Shown here: positions 26,572 through 34,560 of the stretch, piece by piece | Position numbering within the stretch: the first letter of the stretch is position 1 | How the letters are laid out: each line of letters begins with the position of its first letter | Position numbers and translations under genes: made by a program | Origin: JBMOGA01 sp049318625 | GTDB lineage: Bacteria; Pseudomonadota; Alphaproteobacteria; Rhizobiales; Hyphomicrobiaceae | NCBI GenBank assembly: GCA_049318625.1 | Contig: JBMOGA010000027.1 | Location: forward strand, 1-46,628 | DNA length: 46,628 nucleotides | Direction: 5' to 3' | The notes under the pieces: model-generated | The model's input: the letters and a program-made list of their open reading frames with translations, nothing else | The model's database searches: none | What the model was told of the DNA's origin: nothing

Positions 26572-27168
26572 ATGATGCCGTCAGGTGAACCGCAGCGGGC
26601 TGCCGGAGCGTTCGTGCTGGTGGTCGGACCATCGGGCGCGGGCAAGGATACCCTGATCGACATCGCGCGCCGCACGCTGGCCGGCGATCCCCGCGTCGTG
26701 TTCGCGCGCCGCACGGTGACACGCGCCGCCGCGGCCGAGGATCACGAGACCATGACGCCAGAAGCCTTCGACGCCGCCGAGCGGGCCGGCGCCTTCGCGC
26801 TGTCCTGGCGCTCGCACGGCCTCGCCTACGGAATACCGGTCTCCGTCGTCACGGCGGCTGCCGCCGGCGCGGTCGTCGTCATCAACGCCTCCCGCGCGGT
26901 GATCGCCGAGGCCGTGCGCATCGCGCCGCGCGTGGTGGTCGCCCATGTCACCGCGCCGTTGCCGGTCCTCGCCGCGCGGCTGGCCGCGCGTGGGCGGGAA
27001 ACGGCAGCCGACATCGAACGCCGCTTGTCGCGCGAGGTGCCGATCGCTGCGGCCGGTGCCGAGATCGTCCGGATCGAGAACGCCGGCGCGGCCGAGGTCG
27101 GCGGCGCCGAGATGGTGGCCCTGCTGCAGCGCCTCGCTTCGGTTAGCCAAGTGGCACCGCCGCGATGA
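26572..27168 (+). CDS. phnN: Ribose 1,5-bisphosphate phosphokinase PhnN
   Basis: PhnN phosphorylates ribose 1,5-bisphosphate, the sugar product of C-P lyase, to PRPP for recycling. The Walker A loop is GPSGAGKDT (residues 19-27), with a guanylate-kinase-like fold (RRTVTR near residue 45, WRSHGLAYGIP near 79-89). It is 198 residues long. ATG 26572 or the next ATG at 26575 are both plausible. It runs opposite to all neighbouring phn genes and its last 26 bases overlap the 3' end of the DUF1045 gene antisense. Its promoter must lie in the coding start of the divergent acetyltransferase. Confidence 0.9.
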   Translation: MMPSGEPQRAAGAFVLVVGPSGAGKDTLIDIARRTLAGDPRVVFARRTVTRAAAAEDHETMTPEAFDAAERAGAFALSWRSHGLAYGIPVSVVTAAAAGAVVVINASRAVIAEAVRIAPRVVVAHVTAPLPVLAARLAARGRETAADIERRLSREVPIAAAGAEIVRIENAGAAEVGGAEMVALLQRLASVSQVAPPR

Positions 27169-27835
27169 TATGGAAGCGGCTGTCCCGCGACGGCTGCTCG
27201 AAGATGGCGAGCCGGTCGATCGCCCGCAGACCGGCCGGCACGGTCTCCGCATAGCGCCGCGCGAGCGCTGCCTGGATCGCCGGCTGCAAGGTCGGGTCGA
27301 GTGAGCCGGTCAGCGTCATGTGAAAACGGAATTGCTCGGCGACGTAGGGGTAGCCGTAACGGTCGAGAAGCTCCGTCTGGCGTGCCGAGAGCTGCCCGTC
27401 CTTGGCCCGGCGCGCCCGGTCGGCGGCCCCGAGCGGCGCCCGGAACGGCTCGAATGCCTTGACGACCTCGTAGGCGAAAGACTCCAGCGCCGCCGTCGGC
27501 CCCACCGGCACCAGAGCGACGAAGCGGCCGATGTTCGACACCGCGAGGCCGTCGAGCACGACTGGCCGATGGGCCGCCGCGAAGGCCTCGACCGCCGCCA
27601 CAAGGCTCGAGCTGGTCCGCCCGGCGGCAAGCTCGAACGGCGCCTTGAGAGTGGCGTGGAAGCCGTAGCGCCGGGGCTCGTCGGTGAGCGCCGCCCAGCC
27701 CATGGCGTTGAGGCCCGCGAGCGGGGTGACCGGCGCATCGAGGCCGGTAGCGGCGTCGTAGCCGAGAATGTCGGTGCCGAACTGCCAGAGTGGGTCGCGA
27801 GAAAACGGCGCATAATAAATCGCGAAACGGCTCAT
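27143..27835 (-). CDS. Phosphonate operon 2H-phosphoesterase-like protein (DUF1045)
   Basis: A 230-residue protein of the phn-operon DUF1045 family. Two HxTL motifs, HATLKAPF (His60) and HMTLTG (His172), about 112 residues apart, are the mark of the 2H phosphoesterase superfamily. That suggests a role in opening a cyclic phosphate or in nucleotide-sugar processing, as the C-P lyase pathway makes a ribose cyclic phosphate. The function is inferred from motif and context. Its start overlaps the phnM stop (TGATG). Confidence 0.85.
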   Translation of the reverse strand: MSRFAIYYAPFSRDPLWQFGTDILGYDAATGLDAPVTPLAGLNAMGWAALTDEPRRYGFHATLKAPFELAAGRTSSSLVAAVEAFAAAHRPVVLDGLAVSNIGRFVALVPVGPTAALESFAYEVVKAFEPFRAPLGAADRARRAKDGQLSARQTELLDRYGYPYVAEQFRFHMTLTGSLDPTLQPAIQAALARRYAETVPAGLRAIDRLAIFEQPSRDSRFHIIAAVPLG

Positions 27836-28980
27836 CAGCAGACCCGTCGTCCCATGGCATAGACCTCGCGGACCACCGGTGTGCCGCCGACATCGGAGAA
27901 TCGCACGATATCCGCCCGCAGTCCGGGCCGCAGATGACCGCGATCACTGAGCCCGACGACGTCGGCGATCCGCCAGGTCACCATGCCGATGGCGTCCGGC
28001 AGCGCCACGCCGTGCTGCCCGTGCAGCCGGAGCACCGCCTGCAGCAGGCTGGACGGAACGTAATCGGACGAAAGGCCGTCCAGCAGGCCCTTCTCGGCGA
28101 GCTCGATGGCCGAGACGTTGCCGGAATGAGATCCGCCGCGCACCACGTTCGGCGCGCCGGCGATGGTGGTGAGCCGGTGCTGCTTCGCGGCCGCCGCCGC
28201 TTCCACCGTGGTCGGGAACTCCGAGATGACCGCGCCCGCCGCCACCGCCTCGTCGACGTCGCTCACGGTCGTGTCGTCGTGGGTGGCGATCGGAATGCCG
28301 CGCCGGCCGAACATGTCGACGATCACCGGCCAGGATTTGCGCTTGTTGGCCGGCCCCTCCTCCATGCGCTGCGCCACGTCGCGCTCGTGCTCCTCCAGCG
28401 TCTTCTCGCCCGAGCCGAGATTGTAGCGCTTGAGGAATTCGATGTTGCGGTACTGGCGCTGCCCCGGCGTGTGGTCCATCAGCGAGATCAACTTGACGAG
28501 CGGGTTGTCCGCGTACGGCTCCACATCGGAGACGACTTCGGGCGCCGTCAACTCGCAGCGGATGTGCACCATGTGATCGATGCGGAACACGCCGCGGGCG
28601 ACGCCGTCGCTGACGGCTTCCACCGTGCGGCCGAAGATGAACCGGCGGTGGTCGTTGCGCCCGGTGACGGATCCGGCGCAGATCGAATCGTACACTGTGG
28701 TGACGCCGGCGGCAGCCATCTGCGCGTCGTGCGCGAGAATGGCGCCGAGCCCGTCCGGCCAATACACGCCGGGCCGCGGCACGAAGTGCTTCTCCGCGTT
28801 GTCGGTGTGCATCTCCACGAGGCCCGGGATCACGTAGTCGCCGCCGCAGTCAATGGCGCCGGCCGCCGTCGAGGCACCCGCGCTGACGGCGCGAATGCCG
28901 TCGGCCCCGAACACGATCGACCCGCGGATCGTCTCCTTCTCGAGAACCAGGACGGCGTTGGTCAGTATTGTTTCGCTCAT
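27835..28980 (-). CDS. phnM: Ribose 1-methylphosphonate 5-triphosphate diphosphatase PhnM
   Basis: PhnM removes diphosphate from alpha-D-ribose 1-methylphosphonate 5-triphosphate before C-P bond cleavage. Canonical motifs are YVIPGLVEMHTDNAEKHFVP (metal ligands His58, Asp60), ATHDDTTVSD and GAPNVVRGGSHSGNVSA, with LSSDYVP near the end. ATG 28980 gives 381 residues; a TTG at 28992 is less likely. It follows phnL after 12 bases and is coupled to the DUF1045 gene. It is closer to the well-known enterobacterial PhnM than the other copy in this window. Confidence 0.92.
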   Translation of the reverse strand: MSETILTNAVLVLEKETIRGSIVFGADGIRAVSAGASTAAGAIDCGGDYVIPGLVEMHTDNAEKHFVPRPGVYWPDGLGAILAHDAQMAAAGVTTVYDSICAGSVTGRNDHRRFIFGRTVEAVSDGVARGVFRIDHMVHIRCELTAPEVVSDVEPYADNPLVKLISLMDHTPGQRQYRNIEFLKRYNLGSGEKTLEEHERDVAQRMEEGPANKRKSWPVIVDMFGRRGIPIATHDDTTVSDVDEAVAAGAVISEFPTTVEAAAAAKQHRLTTIAGAPNVVRGGSHSGNVSAIELAEKGLLDGLSSDYVPSSLLQAVLRLHGQHGVALPDAIGMVTWRIADVVGLSDRGHLRPGLRADIVRFSDVGGTPVVREVYAMGRRVC

Positions 28981-28992
28981 GATCGTGCCCAA

Positions 28993-29703
28993 TCAGGCCG
29001 CCTTGAAATGCGTGAGGTCGAGGAGGCGCGAGGCCACCGCGTCGCGCACGGCCTCGTCGTGGAAGATGCCGACAATCGCCGCGCCACCGGCGCGGGCGCT
29101 GCGAATGAGGTCTACTACGATTCCGCGATTGCCGGAGTCGAGAGAGGCCGTCGGTTCGTCGAGCAGCAGGATCGGCGCCGGATCGACGAACGAGCGCGCG
29201 ATGTTGACGCGCTGCTGCTCGCCGCCCGAGAACGTGGCCGGCGCCAGCGACCACAGCCGCTCCGGCAGATTGAGACGGGCCAGCATATCGCGTGCCCGCC
29301 CCGTCGCCTCGGCTTCGCTGACGCCGCGCCGCAGCATCGGGTCCTTGACGATCTCGATCGTCGGCACGCGCGGGATGACACGCAGGAACTGGCTGACCCA
29401 GCCGAGCGAGCGCCGACGCACGTCGAGCAGACGGCGTGGCGTGGCCGAAACGATGTCGATCACCTCGCCGCCGTGCCGCACCCGCACCTGCCCGGACGTC
29501 GGCCGGTAGTTTCCATACAGCATGCGGAGCAGGGTCGACTTGCCGGCCCCCGACGGCCCCGAGAGAACGACCGCTTCGCCGGCCCCGACCTCGAAGTTGA
29601 TGCCGCGGAACACGGGAATCTCGGCGCCGCCCTGATTGTGCAGGACGAACTGCTTGGTGAGGTTCTCTGTCGCGAGCATTGCGTCTTTGCGAGCCATGGC
29701 CAT
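28993..29703 (-). CDS. phnL: C-P lyase ABC-type subunit PhnL
   Basis: PhnL is an ABC-ATPase-like subunit needed for attaching phosphonate to the ribose of ATP together with PhnGHI. Walker A is GPSGAGKS (residues 49-56), the signature is FSGGEQQR (158-165), and Walker B is ILLLDEP. The GWVSQFLRVIPR block (about 101-112) is typical of PhnL. It has 236 residues; ATG 29679 would remove an N-terminal tail and is an alternative start. It is separated from phnK by 46 bases. Confidence 0.93.
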   Translation of the reverse strand: MAMARKDAMLATENLTKQFVLHNQGGAEIPVFRGINFEVGAGEAVVLSGPSGAGKSTLLRMLYGNYRPTSGQVRVRHGGEVIDIVSATPRRLLDVRRRSLGWVSQFLRVIPRVPTIEIVKDPMLRRGVSEAEATGRARDMLARLNLPERLWSLAPATFSGGEQQRVNIARSFVDPAPILLLDEPTASLDSGNRGIVVDLIRSARAGGAAIVGIFHDEAVRDAVASRLLDLTHFKAA

Positions 29704-29749
29704 GGTTATCCGCCTCGTTCTTGACGTCGGGGTGACAAGGAGCCTGCCC

Positions 29750-30553
29750 TCAGACCGTGAGGACGGCCGAGGTGAGAAGCTGGGTGTAGGCGTGCTGCGG
29801 GTCGTCGAGCACCTGATCGGTCAAGCCCTCCTCGACGACGCGCCCCTCCTTCATCACCATCAGCCGGTCGGTCAGCAGTCGCGCCACCGCGAGGTCGTGC
29901 GTGATGATGATGGCGGCGAGCCCGAGATCGCGCACGAGCACGCGCAGCAGGTCCAGCAGGCGCGCCTGCACCGACACGTCGAGACCGCCCGTCGGCTCGT
30001 CCATGAAGACGAGGCGCGGCTCCGACACCAGTACGCGCGCGATCTGCAGCCGTTGCTGCATGCCGCCCGAGAAGCTGGTCGGCCGGTCGTCCATCCGCTG
30101 CGCGTCGATCTCGACGCGGCCGAGCCAGTCGGCCGCCTTTTCGCGGATCGTGCCGTAGTGCCGGCAGCCGCTGTCCATCAACCGCTCGCCGATGTTGCCG
30201 CCGGCCGAGATCGCCATGCGCAAGCCGTCGCGCGGGTTCTGGTGGACGATACCCCAGGCCGTCCGCATCAGCGCCCGCCGTGTCGGCTCGTCGAGATCGA
30301 ACAGGTCGATCGCCCGGCCGTCGTGGCGGAACTTGACGCTGCCGGCGGTCGGACGGTCGATGCCGGCGAGGCAGCGCATCAGCGTCGACTTGCCGGAGCC
30401 CGATTCGCCGACGATGCCGAGCACCTCGCCCGGCCACAGCTGGAACGACACGTCCAGGCAGCCGACCCGGGCGCCGTACATCCGCGTCACGCCATCCGCG
30501 ACCAGGATCGGATCGTCCGTCGAGGTCGCGGCAACTGGTGCGAGATCGAGCAT
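29750..30553 (-). CDS. phnK: C-P lyase ABC-type subunit PhnK
   Basis: PhnK is an ABC-type ATPase that binds the PhnGHIJ core complex. Walker A is GESGSGKS (49-56), followed by the Q-loop region WGIVHQNPRDGLRM, the signature SFSGGMQQR, and FMDEPTGGLDVSVQ as Walker B and D-loop. The ATG at 30553 gives 267 residues and overlaps the phnJ stop by one base (TGATG). The longer open frame upstream is the other-frame reading of phnJ. Confidence 0.93.
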   Translation of the reverse strand: MLDLAPVAATSTDDPILVADGVTRMYGARVGCLDVSFQLWPGEVLGIVGESGSGKSTLMRCLAGIDRPTAGSVKFRHDGRAIDLFDLDEPTRRALMRTAWGIVHQNPRDGLRMAISAGGNIGERLMDSGCRHYGTIREKAADWLGRVEIDAQRMDDRPTSFSGGMQQRLQIARVLVSEPRLVFMDEPTGGLDVSVQARLLDLLRVLVRDLGLAAIIITHDLAVARLLTDRLMVMKEGRVVEEGLTDQVLDDPQHAYTQLLTSAVLTV

Positions 30554-31494
30554 CACCGGCCCTCCCCATTGGCGGAAACGGACTGGCCGACGAGCTTGCG
30601 GCTCTCCGCCTCGGCGAGCTGCGGCCCGACGTGGCCCTCGGCGCGCCGTGTCTCGCAGAAATGGCTGTCGGAGCACACGAACATGTGGTTGCCCTGGTCG
30701 TCGAGGATCACCTCGTCCAGATAGCTGTCCGTCGCGCCGCACAAGGCGCACGGCTCGCTCCATTGTTGCACGGTGAACGGATGATCCTCGAAATCGAGGC
30801 TCTTCACGCTGGTGTAGGGCGGGATCGCGTAGATCCGCTTCTCGCGGCCGGCGCCGAACAGCTGCAGCGCCGCCATCCCGTCCATTTTCGGGTTGTCGAA
30901 CTTCGGGATCGGCGAGGGCGACATCACGTACCGCCCGTTGACCATCACCGGATAGGAATAGGTCGTCGCCACTTGTCCGAACCGCGCGATGTCCTCGTAG
31001 AGGCGCACGTGCATCAGGCCGTATTCCTGCCACGCGTGCATCTTGCGCGTCTCGGCCTCGCTCGACTCGAGCTTCCTGAGAGGCTCGGGTTGCGGCACCT
31101 GATAGACCAGGATCTGGCTCTCGCCGAGGGCGGTCTCGGGAATGCGGTGGCGGGTCTGGATGATGGTCGCCTCGGTCGTGCTCTCGGTGGTCGCCACGTT
31201 GGCGACGCGGGCGAAGAAGCGGCGAATGGAGACGGCATTGGTCGTGTCGTCGGCGCCCTGATCGATCACCTTGAGAACATCCTCGGGACCGATCAGCGCG
31301 GCGGTCACCTGGATGCCGCCGGTGCCCCAGCCGCGCGCCAGCGGCATCTCGCGCGAGCCGAACGGCACCTGATAACCAGGCACGGCGATGGCCTTCAGCA
31401 GCGCACGGCGGATCATCCGCTTGGTCTGCTCGTCGAGGTAGGCGAAGTTGTAGGTTGCGGCACCGTTGCCGGAGTTCGCGGTCGCGGTCGTCAT
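30553..31494 (-). CDS. phnJ: Carbon-phosphorus lyase PhnJ
   Basis: PhnJ is the radical-SAM C-P lyase that releases methane or another hydrocarbon from the ribose-linked phosphonate, leaving ribose cyclic phosphate. The cluster and catalytic cysteines are in EPCALCG (Cys249, Cys252) and FVCSDSHFC (Cys274, Cys280), the spacing expected of PhnJ. Conserved blocks are FAYLDEQTKRMIRRALLKA near the start, LARGWGTGG, DTTNAVSIRRFF and YSYPVMVNGRYVMSPSPIP. It is 313 residues, with ATGA coupling to phnI upstream and TGATG coupling to phnK. Confidence 0.96.
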   Translation of the reverse strand: MTTATANSGNGAATYNFAYLDEQTKRMIRRALLKAIAVPGYQVPFGSREMPLARGWGTGGIQVTAALIGPEDVLKVIDQGADDTTNAVSIRRFFARVANVATTESTTEATIIQTRHRIPETALGESQILVYQVPQPEPLRKLESSEAETRKMHAWQEYGLMHVRLYEDIARFGQVATTYSYPVMVNGRYVMSPSPIPKFDNPKMDGMAALQLFGAGREKRIYAIPPYTSVKSLDFEDHPFTVQQWSEPCALCGATDSYLDEVILDDQGNHMFVCSDSHFCETRRAEGHVGPQLAEAESRKLVGQSVSANGEGR

Positions 31495-32615
31495 TCGGCG
31501 GCCTCCTGCCGTTCGGCAAGCTCGTCAGCGGAGCCGAGCGCGGCCCTCTGATCTTGCTCGCGGCGGATCTTGCGCAACAGCTCGAGTTCGCCCTGGAAGT
31601 CGACGTAGTGCGGCAGCTTCAGATGCTCGACGAAGCCCGAGGCCTCGACGTTGTCCGCGTGGTACAGCACGAACTCCTCCTGCTGGGCGGGATAGACGGC
31701 GGCCTCGCCGAGGTCGCGCGCCTTGAGTGCCCGGTCGACGATCGCCATCGACATCGCCTTGCGCTCGGAGTGTCCGAACGCGAGCCCGTAGCCGCGCGTG
31801 AACTGTGGCGGCACGTCCTTGGTGCCGACGAACTGGTTGACCATCTGGCACTCGGTCAGGGTCACATCACCGAGATCGACCGCGAACCCGAGTTCTTCCG
31901 GCACGAACCCGACGGCCACTTCGCCGAGACGGATCTCGCCGGCAAACGGATGGTTGCCGCCGAATCCACGCTGCACCGAGTAGCCGAGCCCGAGCAGGAA
32001 GCCTTCGTCGCCGCGTGCCAGCGACTGCAGACGCACGTCGCGGTCGGCCGGGAACTCGACCGGATCGCGGGTCAGGTCGAACGGACGCGGATCGCCCTCC
32101 GGCGGCAACTCCGGCTCCATCAGGCCCTCGGCACCCAGAATATCCGGCACGCGCGGCATCGTGGTGTCGAGCGGCTGGGCGGCGGCCCGTGCAACGGGCG
32201 TCGTGCCGCCCTCGCTGAGCGCGAAGTCGAACAGACGGTGCGTATAGTCGTAGGTCGGCCCGAGCACCTGCCCGCCCGGCAGGTCCTTGTAGGTGGCCGA
32301 GATCCGGCGGCGGATCGCCATCGCCGCGGTGTCGAGCGGCACCGACGAGCCGAACCGCGGCAAGGTCGTGCGGAAGGCGCGGACGAGGAAGGCCGCCTCC
32401 GTCAAGTCGCCCTGCGCCTGCTTCAGTGCCAGCGCCGCGAGATCGGGATCGTACAGCGAGCCCTCGTTCATGACGCGCGCCACCGCGAGCCCCATCTGCT
32501 CACGGATCTGCGCGACCGAAAGTTCCGGCACCGCGGGATCGCCCCGGCGATGCTCGGCGATCAGGTCGTGCGTCGCGAGGATGGCGGCCTCGCCGCCCTT
32601 GACGGCAACGTACAT
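31491..32615 (-). CDS. phnI: C-P lyase complex subunit PhnI
   Basis: PhnI is the nucleosidase subunit that, with G, H and L, exchanges adenine of ATP for methylphosphonate. The N-terminus MYVAVKGGEAAI is the canonical start. Conserved regions include MNEGSLYDPDLAALALKQAQ, RRISATYKDLPGGQ, YTHRLFDFAL, and FGHSERKAMSMAIVDRAL toward the C-terminus. It is 374 residues, slightly longer than the enterobacterial protein. The start at 32615 overlaps the phnH stop (TGATG). Confidence 0.94.
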   Translation of the reverse strand: MYVAVKGGEAAILATHDLIAEHRRGDPAVPELSVAQIREQMGLAVARVMNEGSLYDPDLAALALKQAQGDLTEAAFLVRAFRTTLPRFGSSVPLDTAAMAIRRRISATYKDLPGGQVLGPTYDYTHRLFDFALSEGGTTPVARAAAQPLDTTMPRVPDILGAEGLMEPELPPEGDPRPFDLTRDPVEFPADRDVRLQSLARGDEGFLLGLGYSVQRGFGGNHPFAGEIRLGEVAVGFVPEELGFAVDLGDVTLTECQMVNQFVGTKDVPPQFTRGYGLAFGHSERKAMSMAIVDRALKARDLGEAAVYPAQQEEFVLYHADNVEASGFVEHLKLPHYVDFQGELELLRKIRREQDQRAALGSADELAERQEAAE

Positions 32616-33220
32616 CAGGCACCTCCGAGGGGACGCGCGGCCGTCGAGCGCGGCAGCGCGACGAGGGTGTCGCCGGCCACCAGCAGGACATCGACACCGA
32701 GCGGGAATCTGTCGTGGTTGGCGGACCAGTCCCGCCAGAACGAGGCCGCCAGACCGGCGGGCGCGATGACCGCGCGGTCCTTGATGCCGGGCCCCGTCAG
32801 GACGACCTCCGGGCCGCCCGACAACGACGCGCACAAGACGATCAGCGTCGCCGACTTGTCGGGATAGCGGTCCTCGCCGGGATCGAAGTCGCCGAGCGCG
32901 GGGTTTGCCGCAGCGCCGTCGATCACGGCGAACTTGGCCGCCATCGGCGTATCGGCCGCGGGCGCGCTGGTGTGGAACGTCAACCAGCGCCGGGCACTTT
33001 CGTCGAGGCTCGCCGGCATCCAGACCGGGGTCTCGTAGTCGACCAGCGTCAGCAACGCGGCGGCGGCGGCAGCCGGAAGGCCGTCCGGCGCCTCGCAGGG
33101 GGCGCTGACGGACAGAACCCGGCCCGGACGCGCGAAAGCGTCGAGGATCGTGCGAAAGGTGGACTGCGCGTCGAGCGTCGGGCTCGCGAAGGCGCGGCCG
33201 ATCGAAGGAGAGTCCTGCAT
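32615..33220 (-). CDS. phnH: C-P lyase complex subunit PhnH
   Basis: PhnH is a core subunit of the PhnGHIJ complex and resembles PLP enzymes in fold without binding PLP. The start AFASPTLDAQSTFRTILDAF (about residues 10-29) and FARPGRV are typical, as is the late block SANHDRFPLGVDVLLV. It is 201 residues long. It begins at the phnG stop with a one-base overlap and ends at the phnI start with another, so phnG, H and I are coupled. Confidence 0.93.
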   Translation of the reverse strand: MQDSPSIGRAFASPTLDAQSTFRTILDAFARPGRVLSVSAPCEAPDGLPAAAAAALLTLVDYETPVWMPASLDESARRWLTFHTSAPAADTPMAAKFAVIDGAAANPALGDFDPGEDRYPDKSATLIVLCASLSGGPEVVLTGPGIKDRAVIAPAGLAASFWRDWSANHDRFPLGVDVLLVAGDTLVALPRSTAARPLGGA

Positions 33221-33690
33221 CAGCCGTCTCCCCGGACCAGCGTGAAGAAGTCGACCTTGGTGGCGGCGGCCTTGCGGGCCGCCAGATCCTTGCGGTCCGC
33301 CTGGAGTGCCGCCAGCGGCGCGACGAGCGCCGTCATGACCGCCTGATGCCGGTCCGGCTGCTGCAACAGCGCGTCGAGCACGGCTGTGATCTCGGCTTTC
33401 CGGTGGTCGGTGCCGAGCGCATAGGCGAACCCCATCGCGCCGGCTTCCAGCCGCACCACGGCGCGCGTGACGGTCGCCTCACCGGCGTTGAAGCGGCGCC
33501 CGGTACCGCCGGCCCGCCCCTCCAGCATCACCGTCCCGGTTTCGGGCCCCTTGATGCACTGGTAGGCCGGCAGCGGGCCGAGTGCGCCGAGCCGCGCCTC
33601 GACGTCGCTCCGGCTGGCACGGGCCAGCTCGCCCATCCACCATTGGCGTTGTCCGGTATTGGGTTCTGATTGCTGCATCGGATAATCCAT
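33220..33690 (-). CDS. phnG: C-P lyase complex subunit PhnG
   Basis: PhnG is the small core subunit of the C-P lyase complex and here the first gene of the C-P lyase operon. Recognised from RQWWMGELARA, GPETGTVMLEGRAGGTGRRFN and YALGTDHRKAEI. The ATG at 33690 gives 156 residues but almost touches the operator. ATG 33678, with a weak GGAT upstream, would leave room for a short leader and is about as likely. Expression should be controlled by PhnF through the paired operator just upstream. Confidence 0.9.
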   Translation of the reverse strand: MDYPMQQSEPNTGQRQWWMGELARASRSDVEARLGALGPLPAYQCIKGPETGTVMLEGRAGGTGRRFNAGEATVTRAVVRLEAGAMGFAYALGTDHRKAEITAVLDALLQQPDRHQAVMTALVAPLAALQADRKDLAARKAAATKVDFFTLVRGDG

Positions 33691-33691
33691 G

Positions 33692-33747
33692 GCATTAATG
33701 TCTAGACATATAGGCCAGCCATCATGATTGGTCTAGACATTTAATGC
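33692..33747. promoter_or_regulatory. Paired inverted PhnF operator between phnG and phnF
   Basis: Two copies of GTCTAGAC, at 33700-33707 and 33731-33738, are 31 bp apart centre to centre, about three helical turns. The match extends outward as a large inverted repeat: GCATTAATGTCTAGAC at 33692-33707 and the reverse complement of GCATTAAATGTCTAGAC at 33731-33747. GTxTAxAC is the operator pattern known for HutC-type GntR regulators, the subfamily of the adjacent PhnF. On the minus strand, TATATG next to the first copy may be the phnG -10. PhnF probably binds both and represses phnG and itself. Confidence 0.8.
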
Positions 33748-33756
33748 GACACGGCG

Positions 33757-34560
33757 ATGACGGTTCGGGACCACATGGGGAAAACGGACACCGACGAGGA
33801 CGAGGGCCAGCCGGCGCCCAGCGCGCGGCGTGGCGGCGGCGCAAACATCGTGGGTCCGGTGTGGTCGCGCATCGCAGACGACATCGCTGCCGCCATCGAG
33901 CGCGGCGAACACGCGCCGGGCACCGTGCTGCCGGGCGCCACGGAACTGGCCGGGCACTACGGCGTCAACCGCCACACCGTGCGCCAGGCGCTGCTCCATC
34001 TGCAGGGCCTCGGCATGCTGGCGGTGGAGCGCGGCCGCGGCACCTCGGTCGTCGGCTCGCGCGTGCCGTACAAGATCGGCCGGCGCGTGAGCATGCGCAC
34101 GAACTTCGCAGCGGCCGGGATGGACGTGACCGGCGAGATCCTTGGTCACGAACAGCGGGTCGCCACCGCCGAAGAGGCGGCCGCCCTTGCCATCCGGCCG
34201 GGGGCGGCGGTGTGGGTCGTCCGCACCCGCAGCCGGGCCGCCGGTGCCGTGGTCTCCTCGGGTCTCCATGTGCTGCCCGTTGCCCGCTTCGAGGCGTTCC
34301 CAGCCAAGCTCCTGGCGGCGCGTGGCTCGATAAGCGGCGCGTTCCGGGCCTACGGGATCGACGACTACGTCCGCCTCTCCACGCGGCTCTCGGCCGATGT
34401 CGCCGGGCCGGCCGAGGCGGAGTGGCTGGAAATCGCCGTCGGCGCCCCGCTCATGCGGTCGCGCGCCGTCGATGGGCTGCCGGACCAAACCCCGTTGCAG
34501 GCGATGGACAGCCTGTTCGCGGGCGCACGCGTCGAGATGCTGATTGAAGCGACCGGCTGA
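33757..34560 (+). CDS. phnF: GntR/HutC-family regulator PhnF
   Basis: A 267-residue one-component regulator. The winged helix-turn-helix of the GntR family occupies about residues 35-98 (WSRIADDIAAAIERGEHAPG, then ATELAGHYGVNRHTVRQAL and GRGTSVVG). A UTRA effector domain follows (about 118-260). An N-terminal low-complexity stretch precedes the DNA-binding domain, so ATG 33775 is an alternative start. PhnF proteins repress phn genes. It diverges from phnG across the paired operator and its stop directly abuts the phnE stop (no spacer). Confidence 0.9.
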   Translation: MTVRDHMGKTDTDEDEGQPAPSARRGGGANIVGPVWSRIADDIAAAIERGEHAPGTVLPGATELAGHYGVNRHTVRQALLHLQGLGMLAVERGRGTSVVGSRVPYKIGRRVSMRTNFAAAGMDVTGEILGHEQRVATAEEAAALAIRPGAAVWVVRTRSRAAGAVVSSGLHVLPVARFEAFPAKLLAARGSISGAFRAYGIDDYVRLSTRLSADVAGPAEAEWLEIAVGAPLMRSRAVDGLPDQTPLQAMDSLFAGARVEMLIEATG

